Shown: in pieces, positions 32,404 through 40,949 of the stretch | Layout: every line of letters begins with the position of its first letter | Numbering within the stretch: position 1 is the stretch's first letter | DNA from: JAGPUQ01 sp963708735 | GTDB lineage: Bacteria > Pseudomonadota > Gammaproteobacteria > Pseudomonadales > Porticoccaceae | DNA: 64,000 nt | Direction of reading: 5' to 3' | Assembly (NCBI GenBank): GCA_963708735.1 | Contig: CAVPTW010000042.1 | Coordinates: 310,001 to 374,000, forward strand | The notes under the pieces: generated by a model | Told to the model about the DNA's origin: nothing | Database searches by the model: none | What the model saw: the letters and a program-made list of their open reading frames with translations, nothing else | Translations under genes and position numbers: made by a program

Positions 32404-32410
32404 GGGGAAA
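32404..32410 (-). other. Frameshift site in dmsBC (TTTCCCC tract)
   Basis: On the coding strand the run TTTCCCC follows the GGC codon of PGFP. Reading straight on gives PRSVDHP; skipping one base gives PDPSITHPN, which joins smoothly to the membrane anchor. One extra T or C in this homopolymer pair is the simplest explanation. CCC-C can also support +1 slippage, but nothing else here suggests programmed recoding. Confidence 0.7.
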
Positions 32411-33097
32411 GCCCGGAATTTCGGTCTTCGCCTCGATGCGGTTTTCCGGAATGTTCTCGATGACGCCGAAATCGAGCGCATTGCCGAGGCAGGCGCTGAC
32501 GCAGGCGGGCTTGAGGCCGACTTCGAGGCGGTCGACGCACATGTTGCACTTGGTCACCTGGCCCTTGACCGGGTCGAGCTGGGGCGCGTTGTAGGGGCAC
32601 ACCCAGGTGCAGTAGCCGCAGCCGAAGCAGATGTCCGGGTCCTGCAATACCGCGCCGTATTCGGCGAACTTGGTGTAGGCGCGGGTCGGGCAGCCTTTCA
32701 GGCACACCGGATCGTCGCAGTGGTTGCAGGCCATGGAGATGTTGATGCGCTGGTAGTCGGGGAAAGTGCCGCCCTCGACATAGCCCACCGAGCGAAACGC
32801 GATGTGCGCCGGGTTGTCGTTTTTCTCGCTGCACGCCGATTCGCAGGCGTGGCAGCCGATGCAGTTGTCGGCATTGAAGAAAAAGCCGTGCTGCTGGTAG
32901 CGGTTGGGATTGCTGCCCACTTCGGGGTTGCCATTGATTTGCAGACTCTCGCCGCGCAACTCGCTGTCGGCGGCGACCAGTTCGATCAGGTTGCCGTAGC
33001 GATTGGTGGCGCGGGCGTCCTTGTCCCACAGATAGGCGTAGGCCGGCTCGTCGTCGCGGAGCGGAAAGATCGCCTGGTGTGTTTCGATTTTGTTCAT
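32405..33097 (-). CDS. DmsB-like 4Fe-4S electron-transfer protein, upstream part of a frame-broken dmsBC gene
   Basis: An electron carrier with four [4Fe-4S] binding motifs: CIGCHACESAC, CNHCDDPVCLKGCP, CFGCGYCTWVCP and CNMCVDRLEVGLKPACVSAC. It would pass electrons from a membrane anchor to the molybdenum subunit. Start ATG is at 33097, 29 bp after nasA. The homologous part ends at about codon 230 with TEIPGFP. After that the frame runs on without homology, antiparallel in sense to nothing known, to a stop at 31748, while the expected continuation is found one frame over. The anchor sequence follows without its own ribosome site, which argues for an original fusion. Confidence 0.75.
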
Positions 33098-33126
33098 TGA
33101 GCTCCGGGGTACGGCATCACGCAGGA

Positions 33127-34410
33127 TCAGTACGTACGCAGTTCGCGATCCATGCGCGCGGCGCCGACCTGATCGGCAATGGTCTCGATGCGTACCGCAG
33201 CCTGCTTGAACGCCGGCTGGCGCGAGTGCGGATCGAGCAGGCCCAGCGTCAGGCGGTTCACGCAATCAAAAAAATGAAAGGGGATGAACACCATGTCGCG
33301 CGGCACGCGCTGGGTCAGCATGGCCATGACCACGGCGTCGCCGCGGCGCGACACGCAGCGCACGTATTCCTGGTGGCGGATGCCGAGTTCGGCGGCGGCA
33401 TCCGGGTTGATCTCGACAAAGGGAATGGGGCTGAACTTGTTGTTGTTGCCGACCTTGCCGGTGCGGGTGCGGGTGTGGAAGTGCTCCACCAAGCGCCCGG
33501 TGTTGAGCCAGAACGGGAACTGCGCGTCGGGCCGCTCGTTGTTGTCGACAAAGGGCAGCGGAATCAGCTTGGCGCGGCCGTCGGGGTGCTGAAAGCTGCG
33601 CGGCTGCGTGTACAGCCGCACCCCGCCGGTGGGTGGCGGCGCGCCGCTGTCGCGCTGCTGATCGGTAAAGGGCCACTGGATGCCGCGGCTCTGTTCGATC
33701 AGGTCGTGATCCATTCCGGAAATGTCGCACAGACGGCCTTTTGACAACCGCGTCATTTCCTCGAATACCTGCGCGGGCCGCTCGGGAAAGCGCACCCGGC
33801 CCTCGGGGTCGAAGCGCCGCGCGAGTTCGTTGAAGATGTCGAGATCGGCCTTGCAGCCGTTACGCGGCGGCGTGACCTGGCGCACCAGATTGATGCGGCG
33901 CTCGGTGTTGGTGAAGGTGCCTTCCTTCTCGGCCCAGACTGCGGCGGGCAGATACAGGTGGGCGTACTGGGTGCTCTCCATGTCCTGGTAGGAATCCTGC
34001 ACCACCAGGAATTCGAGCTTCTCGAGCGTCTTGCGGATGCGCGCCGTATTGGGCATCGAGGTCAGCGGATTGGTGGCGACCAGCCACAGGCCCTTGATCT
34101 GCCCGGTTTCGATGGCGGGAAAAATATCGGTCTGGAACAGCCCGCGCTTTTTGGGAAAGAACTCCGGATCGACGTTCCAGAACTTGCCGATCTCGGCGCG
34201 GTGCTCCGGATTTTCCAGCGCCCGATAACCCGGCAGGCCGGAGCAGGACGACCACTCGCGGGTGCCCATGGCGTTGCACTGACCGGTGATCGACAGCGCC
34301 GTGCTACCCGGCTTGCCGATGTTGCCGGTGAGCAGCGCGAGGTTGTTCATGCCCACCACGCCGTCGGAGCCGTGGGTACTCTGATTGATGCCCATGCACC
34401 AGATATGCAT
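33127..34410 (-). CDS. nasA: Nitrate reductase NasA, C-terminal part of an interrupted gene
   Basis: The second 60 percent of a bis-MGD molybdoenzyme of the assimilatory nitrate reductase type. Seen are MHIWCMGINQSTHG, LLTGNIGKPGSTALSITGQCNAMG, NTERRINLVRQ and the C-terminal dinucleotide-binding domain (NTGRLVEHFHTRTRTGKV). The frame is open up to the stop at 34480-34482 and is the same frame as the N-terminal part. Coordinates begin at the first ATG, inside the conserved fold, so a separate functional product is unlikely. This is damage by a single nonsense codon, not a second gene. Confidence 0.85.
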   Translation of the reverse strand: MHIWCMGINQSTHGSDGVVGMNNLALLTGNIGKPGSTALSITGQCNAMGTREWSSCSGLPGYRALENPEHRAEIGKFWNVDPEFFPKKRGLFQTDIFPAIETGQIKGLWLVATNPLTSMPNTARIRKTLEKLEFLVVQDSYQDMESTQYAHLYLPAAVWAEKEGTFTNTERRINLVRQVTPPRNGCKADLDIFNELARRFDPEGRVRFPERPAQVFEEMTRLSKGRLCDISGMDHDLIEQSRGIQWPFTDQQRDSGAPPPTGGVRLYTQPRSFQHPDGRAKLIPLPFVDNNERPDAQFPFWLNTGRLVEHFHTRTRTGKVGNNNKFSPIPFVEINPDAAAELGIRHQEYVRCVSRRGDAVVMAMLTQRVPRDMVFIPFHFFDCVNRLTLGLLDPHSRQPAFKQAAVRIETIADQVGAARMDRELRTY

Positions 34411-34479
34411 CGCCGCCGGCGCCTTCGCGTACAGGCGCGCGACGTTGCGAATGGTGTCTTCGTCGATGCCGCAGATCCG

Positions 34480-34482
34480 TTA
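34480..34482 (-). other. In-frame TAA interrupting nasA at codon 284
   Basis: The coding strand reads GCG TAA CGG inside otherwise continuous NasA sequence (PTTA, stop, RICGIDEDTIRN). The frame is unchanged on both sides, so one base substitution explains it. Glu, Gln or Lys codons are the likely originals. TAA has no known selenocysteine or pyrrolysine role. Confidence 0.85.
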
Positions 34483-35331
34483 CGCGGTGGTCGGATCCCA
34501 CTTCGCGACCTCGGCGCGCAGGTCGTCGATCCCGGTGGTGTTGGCGGCGATGTAGTCGCGATCTTCCAGCCCTTCGGCGAGGATCACGTGCATCAGCGCG
34601 TTCTGCAACACGACATCGGTGCCGGGGCGAATCGGCAGATGGATGTCGGCGAACTGCGCCAGCATGGTCACCCGCGGATCGATGACGATGAGCGGAAACT
34701 TGCGCTTTTCGAGCGCCTCTTTCAGGCGCCAGTAGATGATGGGGTGCTGCTCGGGCAGGTTGGAGCCCCACGCCAGCAGACAGTGGGTGTGTTCGAAATC
34801 GCCGTAGCAGCCGGGCGGGCCGTCGGAACCGAAGGAGCGCTTGTAGCCGGACACCGCGGAGGCCATGCACAGCGTGGTGTTGCCGTCGTAGTTGTTGGTG
34901 CCGATCAGCCCGCGCGTCAGCTTGCCGAGGGTGTAGAACTCCTCGGTGAGAATCTGGCCGGTGGACACCACCGCAAACGCATCGCGCCCGTACTGACCCT
35001 GGATGCGGCGGATCTCGCTCGCCATATGATCCAGCGCGTTGTCCCAGGTGGTCGGCGCATAGGGTTCGCCGATATGGCGGCGCAGCAGCGGCTCGTTGCC
35101 GCGACCCTGGGCGTCGAACAGTTCGTGCTCGAACATGCCTTTCAGACACAGCTTGCCGCGATTGACATCGGCGCCGCCGACACCCCGCGACGACACCACC
35201 TTGCCGTCGGCGTTCTTGCCCACTTCGATCGCACAGCCGGTCGAGCAGTAGCCGCAAGTGGTGTAGGTCCAGGTCGCGACTTCCTTGTCGGCGATGGCGA
35301 CGGGGTTCTTGGCATGGCGACCGAACAGCAT
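34480..35331 (-). CDS. nasA: Nitrate reductase NasA, N-terminal part of an interrupted gene
   Basis: The first 283 residues of the 734-codon catalytic subunit that reduces nitrate to nitrite on a molybdenum cofactor. The N-terminal [4Fe-4S] cluster ligands are TTCGYCSTGC with CLKG further on. The Mo-cofactor region includes NYDGNTTLCMASAVSGYKRSFG and WGSNLPEQHP. A protein ending here would lack half of the cofactor-binding domains. The start ATG at 35331 lies eight bases after the phzF-like stop. The partner module dmsBC directly follows. There is no NasC-type NADH reductase, so electrons would come from quinol. Confidence 0.87.
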   Translation of the reverse strand: MLFGRHAKNPVAIADKEVATWTYTTCGYCSTGCAIEVGKNADGKVVSSRGVGGADVNRGKLCLKGMFEHELFDAQGRGNEPLLRRHIGEPYAPTTWDNALDHMASEIRRIQGQYGRDAFAVVSTGQILTEEFYTLGKLTRGLIGTNNYDGNTTLCMASAVSGYKRSFGSDGPPGCYGDFEHTHCLLAWGSNLPEQHPIIYWRLKEALEKRKFPLIVIDPRVTMLAQFADIHLPIRPGTDVVLQNALMHVILAEGLEDRDYIAANTTGIDDLRAEVAKWDPTTA

Positions 35332-35339
35332 GTGCGCCT

Positions 35340-36305
35340 CTACGAATCCAGGGTCAGGGTGCCTTGCGCTACCAGTACCGTATCGCCGCCGACCCGCAGC
35401 ATGGTGGGTCGATCGCGGCGTTTGTCGATTTCGATATGCAGCAGACTGCGGCGGGTTTCCGGCGTACCGCGGTCGATGGTGAAGGTGTAGGTGCCCTCTC
35501 GGATATGGGCATGATCGGCCAGATAGCCGGCAAAACAGGGCATCACCGAACCGATGGGCGGATCACTGCGTGGCCCGATCGCCGGCCCCAGCAGACGACC
35601 ATGAAAATCCACATCGCGACTGCGGGTGCGGCCGCTGAACAGAAATATCTCCTGCGCCGCCAGCGCCGGCGCGCCGGACTGGCTCCAGGCCTCGAGATTG
35701 AAGCGCGCCTTTTCGATCGCCTCCTGGGACAGGATGGGCACGATCAGATAGGGCAGATCGATACTGGCCAGGCGCGTGCCGAACAGCCGGGTGTCGATCT
35801 CCCGCTCCGGCAGTGACAACAGCGCCGCGAGCTCGGCATTGGCGGGCGTGTAGCGGTCCAGTACCGGATTGACCCGCAAACTGAACTGCACAAAGCAGGC
35901 ATTGCCGCGCGCCGGACCCAGATTGACCGCGATGGCGCCGCGGCTCTGCACAAAGGTCAACGGCAGTGGACGTTCCCCCAGGGGACCGAGCCCGGTTTCC
36001 AGCAGCACCCGCGCTACCGCGAGCATCGGATGCCCGGCGAAACCCACCTCCCCCGCCGGAGTGAACACCCGCAACCGGAACCGGTCTGGCGCGGTACCTG
36101 GACCGGTGCTGGAAGCCGTATCGGAAACAGTGCCGGAAACAGTGTCGGCATAGACGAACACGGTTTCCGACAGATTCAGCTCACGCGCAATGGGCAGCAG
36201 CAGCGCCTCGGGAATCGCGGCCGCCTCGGGGAATACGGCAATCGGCGCGCCCTGAAAGGCGCGGTCGGCGAATACGTCAGCGGTGTAAAAGCGATACTGC
36301 GCCAT
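35340..36305 (-). CDS. PhzF-family isomerase/epimerase-like protein
   Basis: A 321-residue member of the phenazine-biosynthesis PhzF fold (diaminopimelate-epimerase-like). The N-terminus YRFYTADVFADRAFQGAPIAVFP and the block TPAGEVGFAGHPMLAVARVL are diagnostic; the glutamate in PAGEVGFAGHP corresponds to the general acid/base (usually reached as NLSETVFV plus this loop). A 20-residue insertion rich in Ser, Thr and Gly (about residues 53-72), encoded by short imperfect repeats, breaks the usual spacing. It lies tightly between nirD and nasA (three and eight bases), so it is in the nitrate operon, where its role is unclear. Confidence 0.87.
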   Translation of the reverse strand: MAQYRFYTADVFADRAFQGAPIAVFPEAAAIPEALLLPIARELNLSETVFVYADTVSGTVSDTASSTGPGTAPDRFRLRVFTPAGEVGFAGHPMLAVARVLLETGLGPLGERPLPLTFVQSRGAIAVNLGPARGNACFVQFSLRVNPVLDRYTPANAELAALLSLPEREIDTRLFGTRLASIDLPYLIVPILSQEAIEKARFNLEAWSQSGAPALAAQEIFLFSGRTRSRDVDFHGRLLGPAIGPRSDPPIGSVMPCFAGYLADHAHIREGTYTFTIDRGTPETRRSLLHIEIDKRRDRPTMLRVGGDTVLVAQGTLTLDS

Positions 36306-36308
36306 GTC

Positions 36309-36716
36309 TCAGCACTCCCCGGTGGATGCCGCGACCAGGACGCGACCATCGCGGACCAGCGCCGCGTAAGTGGCAATGCGCACGCTCGCATCCTCGAAGC
36401 AGCGTCCGTCGCGCAGACTGAAGTGCTGTTTCAGCACCGGCGAGGCGACCGCCGGCTCGCCCTGGATATGACACAGGATGCCGCGCGCCAGCACATTGGC
36501 ACGACTGAAGGGATCCCGATTGGCTACCGCGTAGATCTCGGTCGAATCCTCGATGCGAAACAGCGCTATCTGGCACTCACTCGACAGGCCTTCGTCGAGC
36601 AGCGCGGCCACGCCGGCGTCGAACGGCAGGTCGTCGAGGGCGCAGACTTCCACCCAGCGCGGCGCATCCGGGACCGATTTGGAATGGACGGGTTCGGTGT
36701 GGATCACGCTGCTCAC
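36309..36716 (-). CDS. nirD: Nitrite reductase (NADH) small subunit
   Basis: A 135-residue Rieske-fold protein that partners NirB in assimilatory reduction of nitrite to ammonium. VEVCALDDLPFDAGVAALL opens the domain, and NRDPFSRANVLARGILCHIQGEPAVASPV is the NirD-specific middle. The Cys-His pairs of true Rieske clusters are absent, as expected for NirD. The start is GTG at 36716, overlapping the nirB stop by four bases (GTGA), so translation is coupled. Confidence 0.92.
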   Translation of the reverse strand: MSSVIHTEPVHSKSVPDAPRWVEVCALDDLPFDAGVAALLDEGLSSECQIALFRIEDSTEIYAVANRDPFSRANVLARGILCHIQGEPAVASPVLKQHFSLRDGRCFEDASVRIATYAALVRDGRVLVAASTGEC

Positions 36717-39244
36717 GCCGGTTCCACCTCGCGCTCGTCTGCGCGGGCCGGGCGAATCTGCTCGCGCTCGCGCACAAATACCACCTGTGCGTCGCTGCGA
36801 TTGCTGTTGACGAAGGGTCGGAAGAGTTTGAGTTTCTCCGGATCCTCGATGGCGGTCTTCCATTCGCACTGATAGGTGTCGATCACCGCCGCCATTTCGG
36901 CTTCCATCTGGGCGCCGATGCCGAGGCAATCCTCGATCACCACGCGGCGCAGGTAATCGAGTCCGCCTTCGAGATTGTCCAGCCAGGTTGCGGTGCGCTG
37001 CAGACGATCGGCGGTTTTCACATAGAACATCAGGAAACGGTCGATGTAGCGGATCAGCGTCGCCTTATCGAGATCGGTGGCGAACAGATCGGCGTGGCGC
37101 GGCCGCATGCCGCCGTTGCCGCAGACATACAGGTTCCAGCCGTGCTCGGTGGCGATCACGCCCACATCCTTGCTCTGCGCCTCGGCGCATTCGCGAGTGC
37201 AGCCCGACACCGCGAACTTGAGCTTGTGGGGTGAACGCAGGCCCTTGTAGCGATGTTCGATTTCGAGTGCGAGGCCGACGCTGTCATCGACGCCGTAGCG
37301 GCACCAGGTGCTGCCGACGCAGGATTTCACGGTGCGCACGGACTTGCCGTAGGCGTGACCGGTCTCGAAACCGGCGTCGATCAGTTCACGCCAGATGGCG
37401 GGCAGCTGTTCCAGGCGCGCGCCGAAGAGATCGATGCGCTGGCCGCCGGTGATCTTGGTGTAGAGGTCATACTTGGCGGCGACCCGTCCGAGCGCGATCA
37501 ACTTGGCGGGCGTCACTTCGCCGCCGGCGATGCGGGGCACCACCGAGTAGGTACCGTTCTTCTGGAGGTTGCCCAGGTAGCGATCGTTGGTGTCCTGCAA
37601 GCCCGCGTGCCTGGGTTCGAGCACATGGTCGTTCCAGCAGGAGGCGAGGATGGAGGCCACCACCGGCTTGCAGATATCGCAACCACCCGGGCCTTTGCCG
37701 TGCCGGGTCAGCAGGTCGTGGAAGCTGCGGATAGCGCCCATCCGCACCAGGTGATAGAGCTCCTGCCGCGTATGGGCGAAGTGTTCGCAAATATCGGTGC
37801 AGACTTCCATGCCGAGTTTGGCGAGTTCTGCATTGAGCACCTGGCCCACCAGCGCGACACAGCCACCGCAGCCGGTACCCGCCTTGGTGCAGTCCTTGAG
37901 GGTACCGACGGTGGTGGCGCCCGCGCCCACCGCCGCGCACAGGCCGCCCTTGGTGACATTGTGGCAGGAGCAGATCTGCGCCGTATCCGGCAGCGCCGCG
38001 ACGCCGAGTCCAAATGCCGGAGCGCCGTCGCGTTGCGGCAGAATCAGCGCATCCGGAAATTCCGGCAGCGCCATGTCGTTGAGCTTGAGTTGCAGCAGGT
38101 TGCCGTAGTCCTCGGCATCGCCCACCAGCACCGCGCCCAGCAGGCGGGTGTTGTCGGCGTTGACGACGATTTTCTTGTACACCTCGCGCACGCCGTCGAC
38201 ATAGGTGTATTCGCGCGCACCGGGGGTATTGGCGTGGGCATCGCCGATGCTCGCCACATCCACGCCCATGAGCTTGAGCTTGGTGCTCATGTCGGCGCCG
38301 GTAAAGGCGCTGTCGCCGCCGGCGATATGTTCGGCGGCGACGCTCGCCATGCGATAGCCCGGCGCCACCAGACCGAAAATGCGGCCGCTCCACAGCGCAC
38401 ATTCGCCGATGGCGTAGATATCCGGATCGGAGGTGCGGCAGTGATCGTCGATCACGATACCGCCGCGCTCGCCCACCTCGAGGCCGAACTCGCGCGCGAG
38501 CTGATCGCGCGGCCGGATGCCGGCGGAAAACAGCAGAATATCGGTTTCGATTTCGCTGCCGTCGGCGAAACGCATTTTGTGCACATGCTCCGCGCCGGCT
38601 TCGATCACCTGGGTATTTTTCCCGGTATGAACATCGACGCCCAACGCCTCGATCTTGCGGCGCAGCAGCGCGCCGCCGCCGGCATCCACCTGCACCGCCA
38701 TCAGGCGCGGCGCAAATTCCACCACATGGGTTTTCAGCCCCAGATCCTTGAGCGCCTTGGCGGCCTCCAGGCCCAGCAGGCCGCCGCCGATCACGACGCC
38801 CACGCGGGCGGTTGCACTGGCGGCGCGAATGGCTTCGAGATCGGCGATGGTGCGGTACACAAAACAGTTGGCCCGGTCGTGGCCGGGAATCGGCGGCACG
38901 AAGGGGTAGGAGCCGGTGGCGAGCACCAGCTTGTCGTAGGACACCACCGCGCCACTCTGCGCGGTCACGGTTTTCGCGACGCGGTCGATGGCGACCGCGG
39001 CATCGCCCTTCAGGACCCGGATACCGTGCTGCGCGTAGAAATCGGGCGCGACCAGGGACAGGTCATCCGCACTGCGACCGCTGAAAAATTCGGTGAGATG
39101 CACGCGGTCGTAGGCGACCCGGGGCTCCTCGCAAAAGGCGGCTACCTGCACCTGGCCGGCCGTGGGGCCGGTGGCGAGCGCCTCCAGAAAGCGGTGCCCG
39201 ACCATGCCGTTGCCGATCACCACCACCCTCATTACATCATTCAT
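36713..39244 (-). CDS. nirB: Nitrite reductase (NADH) large subunit, siroheme and FAD containing
   Basis: An 843-residue cytoplasmic enzyme reducing nitrite to ammonium with NADH. Domain order: FAD fingerprint VVVIGNGMVGHRF, NAD fingerprint VVIGGGLLGLEAAKAL, a BFD-like [2Fe-2S] region (CSCHNVTKGGL, then CTKAGTGCGGC), and the siroheme/[4Fe-4S] half. The latter has VKSCVGSTWCRYG and the cluster cysteines in FAVSGCTRECAEAQSKD and LYVCGNGG. All expected ligands are visible, so this gene looks intact. AGGAGG lies eight bases before the ATG. It follows nrtCD by 13 bp. Confidence 0.96.
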   Translation of the reverse strand: MNDVMRVVVIGNGMVGHRFLEALATGPTAGQVQVAAFCEEPRVAYDRVHLTEFFSGRSADDLSLVAPDFYAQHGIRVLKGDAAVAIDRVAKTVTAQSGAVVSYDKLVLATGSYPFVPPIPGHDRANCFVYRTIADLEAIRAASATARVGVVIGGGLLGLEAAKALKDLGLKTHVVEFAPRLMAVQVDAGGGALLRRKIEALGVDVHTGKNTQVIEAGAEHVHKMRFADGSEIETDILLFSAGIRPRDQLAREFGLEVGERGGIVIDDHCRTSDPDIYAIGECALWSGRIFGLVAPGYRMASVAAEHIAGGDSAFTGADMSTKLKLMGVDVASIGDAHANTPGAREYTYVDGVREVYKKIVVNADNTRLLGAVLVGDAEDYGNLLQLKLNDMALPEFPDALILPQRDGAPAFGLGVAALPDTAQICSCHNVTKGGLCAAVGAGATTVGTLKDCTKAGTGCGGCVALVGQVLNAELAKLGMEVCTDICEHFAHTRQELYHLVRMGAIRSFHDLLTRHGKGPGGCDICKPVVASILASCWNDHVLEPRHAGLQDTNDRYLGNLQKNGTYSVVPRIAGGEVTPAKLIALGRVAAKYDLYTKITGGQRIDLFGARLEQLPAIWRELIDAGFETGHAYGKSVRTVKSCVGSTWCRYGVDDSVGLALEIEHRYKGLRSPHKLKFAVSGCTRECAEAQSKDVGVIATEHGWNLYVCGNGGMRPRHADLFATDLDKATLIRYIDRFLMFYVKTADRLQRTATWLDNLEGGLDYLRRVVIEDCLGIGAQMEAEMAAVIDTYQCEWKTAIEDPEKLKLFRPFVNSNRSDAQVVFVREREQIRPARADEREVEPA

Positions 39245-39257
39245 CGCGAAATCCTCC

Positions 39258-40925
39258 TCAATGCCGATCGCATTCCGCGAGAAAGCTGATCAGGCTTTCG
39301 CGGTAACGGTAATAATCGGGATGCTCCAGCAGCGCCTTGCGGCTACGCGGGCGCGGGATGTCGATGTCGATCACCTTGCCGACCCGGGCGTGGGGACCGT
39401 TGGTCATCATCACCACGCGATCCGCGAGCAGAATCGCCTCGTCCACATCGTGGGTGACCATGAGCGCGGTGAGCTTGGCGCGATCCCAGACTTCCATCAG
39501 CACCTCCTGCAATTCCCAGCGCGTCAGCGAATCCAGCATCCCGAAGGGCTCGTCGAGCAGCAACAGCTTGGGCGCAAGGGCAAAGGCGCGGGCGATACCC
39601 ACCCGCTGCTTCATGCCGTTGGAAAGCTCGCTGGCTTTCCTGTGCATGGCATCGGCGAGCCCGACCCGGGTCAGGTAGTACTCGACGATATCGTCGCGCT
39701 CGCTCTGCTGGGCGTGGGGGTAGACGCTCTCCACCCCCAGATAGACGTTTTCGAACGCGGTCAGCCAGGGAAACAGACTGGGCGCCTGGAATACCACGGC
39801 GCGGTCCGGCCCGGCGCCGTCGATCTCCTTGCCGTCGAGAATGATGCCGCCGCTGCTGATGTCGTTGAGTCCCGCGCACATCGACAGCACCGTGGATTTA
39901 CCGCAACCGGAATGCCCGATCAGCGACACGAATTCGCCCTGGCGCATCTTCAGATTGAAATCCTCGACCACTGCCAGCGGGCCTTTTGGCGTGGGATACA
40001 CCTTGGTGAGCTGGGTGAACTCCAGATAACGCTCGCGGCTGCCCGGTTCGGGAGTGGGTTTCAGCGCCGTGGTGTCGAGCTTCCAGTCGATGCTGGTATT
40101 GGGCCGCACCGGTGGCAAGGCCACGGCGCTGCCGCCCGCTGCCGTGGCACCCGCAATACCCACATTCATGAGGTACTGGGTGATCTCGCCGCGCAACTGC
40201 TTGAAGCGCGGATCGTGGTTCATTGCGGCGCGCTGGCGTGGGCGCGGCAGGTCCACCACAAACTCCGGGCCGAAGGTTGCATCCGGCCCCGGCTTGAGCG
40301 GAATCACCCGATCCGCCATCAACAGGCTTTCATCGACGTCATTGGTAATCAGGATGACGGTCTTGCGATCCTGCTCCCAGATGCGCAGGATTTCGTCCTG
40401 CAGATTCGCGCGCGTCAGCGCATCGAGCGCGCTCAAGGGTTCATCGAGCAGCAGGATATCCGGGCTCGCGGCGAGAGCACGCGCCACCGCGACCCGCTGA
40501 CGCATGCCGCCGGACAGTTCCGCGGGACGCTTGTGGGCGGCGGGTGTAAGGCCCACCAGCTCAATGTATTTGCGGGTGTGCGCCTCGCGCTTTTCCCTGG
40601 GCCAGTCGCGGAACACCTGGTTGACAGCGAGCGCGACATTGCCGTGCACCGTCAGCCAGGGCATCAGTGAATAACTTTGAAACACGATGCCGCGGTCCGG
40701 TCCGGGACCCTCGACGATCTTGCCGTTCAGGCGGATGCTGCCGCTGTCCGGCTGGATCAGTCCCGCGATGGCGGAAATCAGCGTCGTCTTGCCGCTGCCG
40801 GAAAAGCCAACGATGGCAACGAATTCGCCTTCGCCAATTTGCAGATTGATATCCTTGAGTACGGTGGTACGGTTTGGCTCCGCACCATAGGATTTGCTGA
40901 CGGCGTCGAGCGATAGCAGGGTCAT
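39258..40925 (-). CDS. Nitrate ABC transporter ATPase, two fused ATP-binding domains (NrtC-NrtD type)
   Basis: A 555-residue protein carrying two nitrate/taurine-type ATPase domains. Domain 1 has Walker A GFSGSGKTT, signature LSGGMRQRV and Walker B LLLDEPLSALD, but its switch region is ITNDVDES, with Asn replacing the usual His. Domain 2 has GHSGCGKST, LSNGMKQRV, LLLDEPFGMLD and a normal switch VTHDVDEA. FQSYSLMPWLTV and FQAPSLFPWLTA are the Q-loops. The fusion forces a heteromeric ATPase with one weak site. The ATG at 40925 is used, with a TTG six bases upstream as a poorer option. It is between nrtB and nirB. Confidence 0.9.
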   Translation of the reverse strand: MTLLSLDAVSKSYGAEPNRTTVLKDINLQIGEGEFVAIVGFSGSGKTTLISAIAGLIQPDSGSIRLNGKIVEGPGPDRGIVFQSYSLMPWLTVHGNVALAVNQVFRDWPREKREAHTRKYIELVGLTPAAHKRPAELSGGMRQRVAVARALAASPDILLLDEPLSALDALTRANLQDEILRIWEQDRKTVILITNDVDESLLMADRVIPLKPGPDATFGPEFVVDLPRPRQRAAMNHDPRFKQLRGEITQYLMNVGIAGATAAGGSAVALPPVRPNTSIDWKLDTTALKPTPEPGSRERYLEFTQLTKVYPTPKGPLAVVEDFNLKMRQGEFVSLIGHSGCGKSTVLSMCAGLNDISSGGIILDGKEIDGAGPDRAVVFQAPSLFPWLTAFENVYLGVESVYPHAQQSERDDIVEYYLTRVGLADAMHRKASELSNGMKQRVGIARAFALAPKLLLLDEPFGMLDSLTRWELQEVLMEVWDRAKLTALMVTHDVDEAILLADRVVMMTNGPHARVGKVIDIDIPRPRSRKALLEHPDYYRYRESLISFLAECDRH

Positions 40926-40949
40926 GACCAATGTCCTTGGGATGCGCGG

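Noticed and set aside
32404..32410. Programmed +1 frameshift in dmsBC
   Set aside because: CCC-C could slip, but there is no stop or stimulator at the site, and nasA next to it also carries a lesion, so mutation or sequencing error is more likely.
34480..34482. Recoded stop (selenocysteine) in nasA
   Set aside because: The codon is TAA, not TGA, and it does not align with the molybdenum ligand position.
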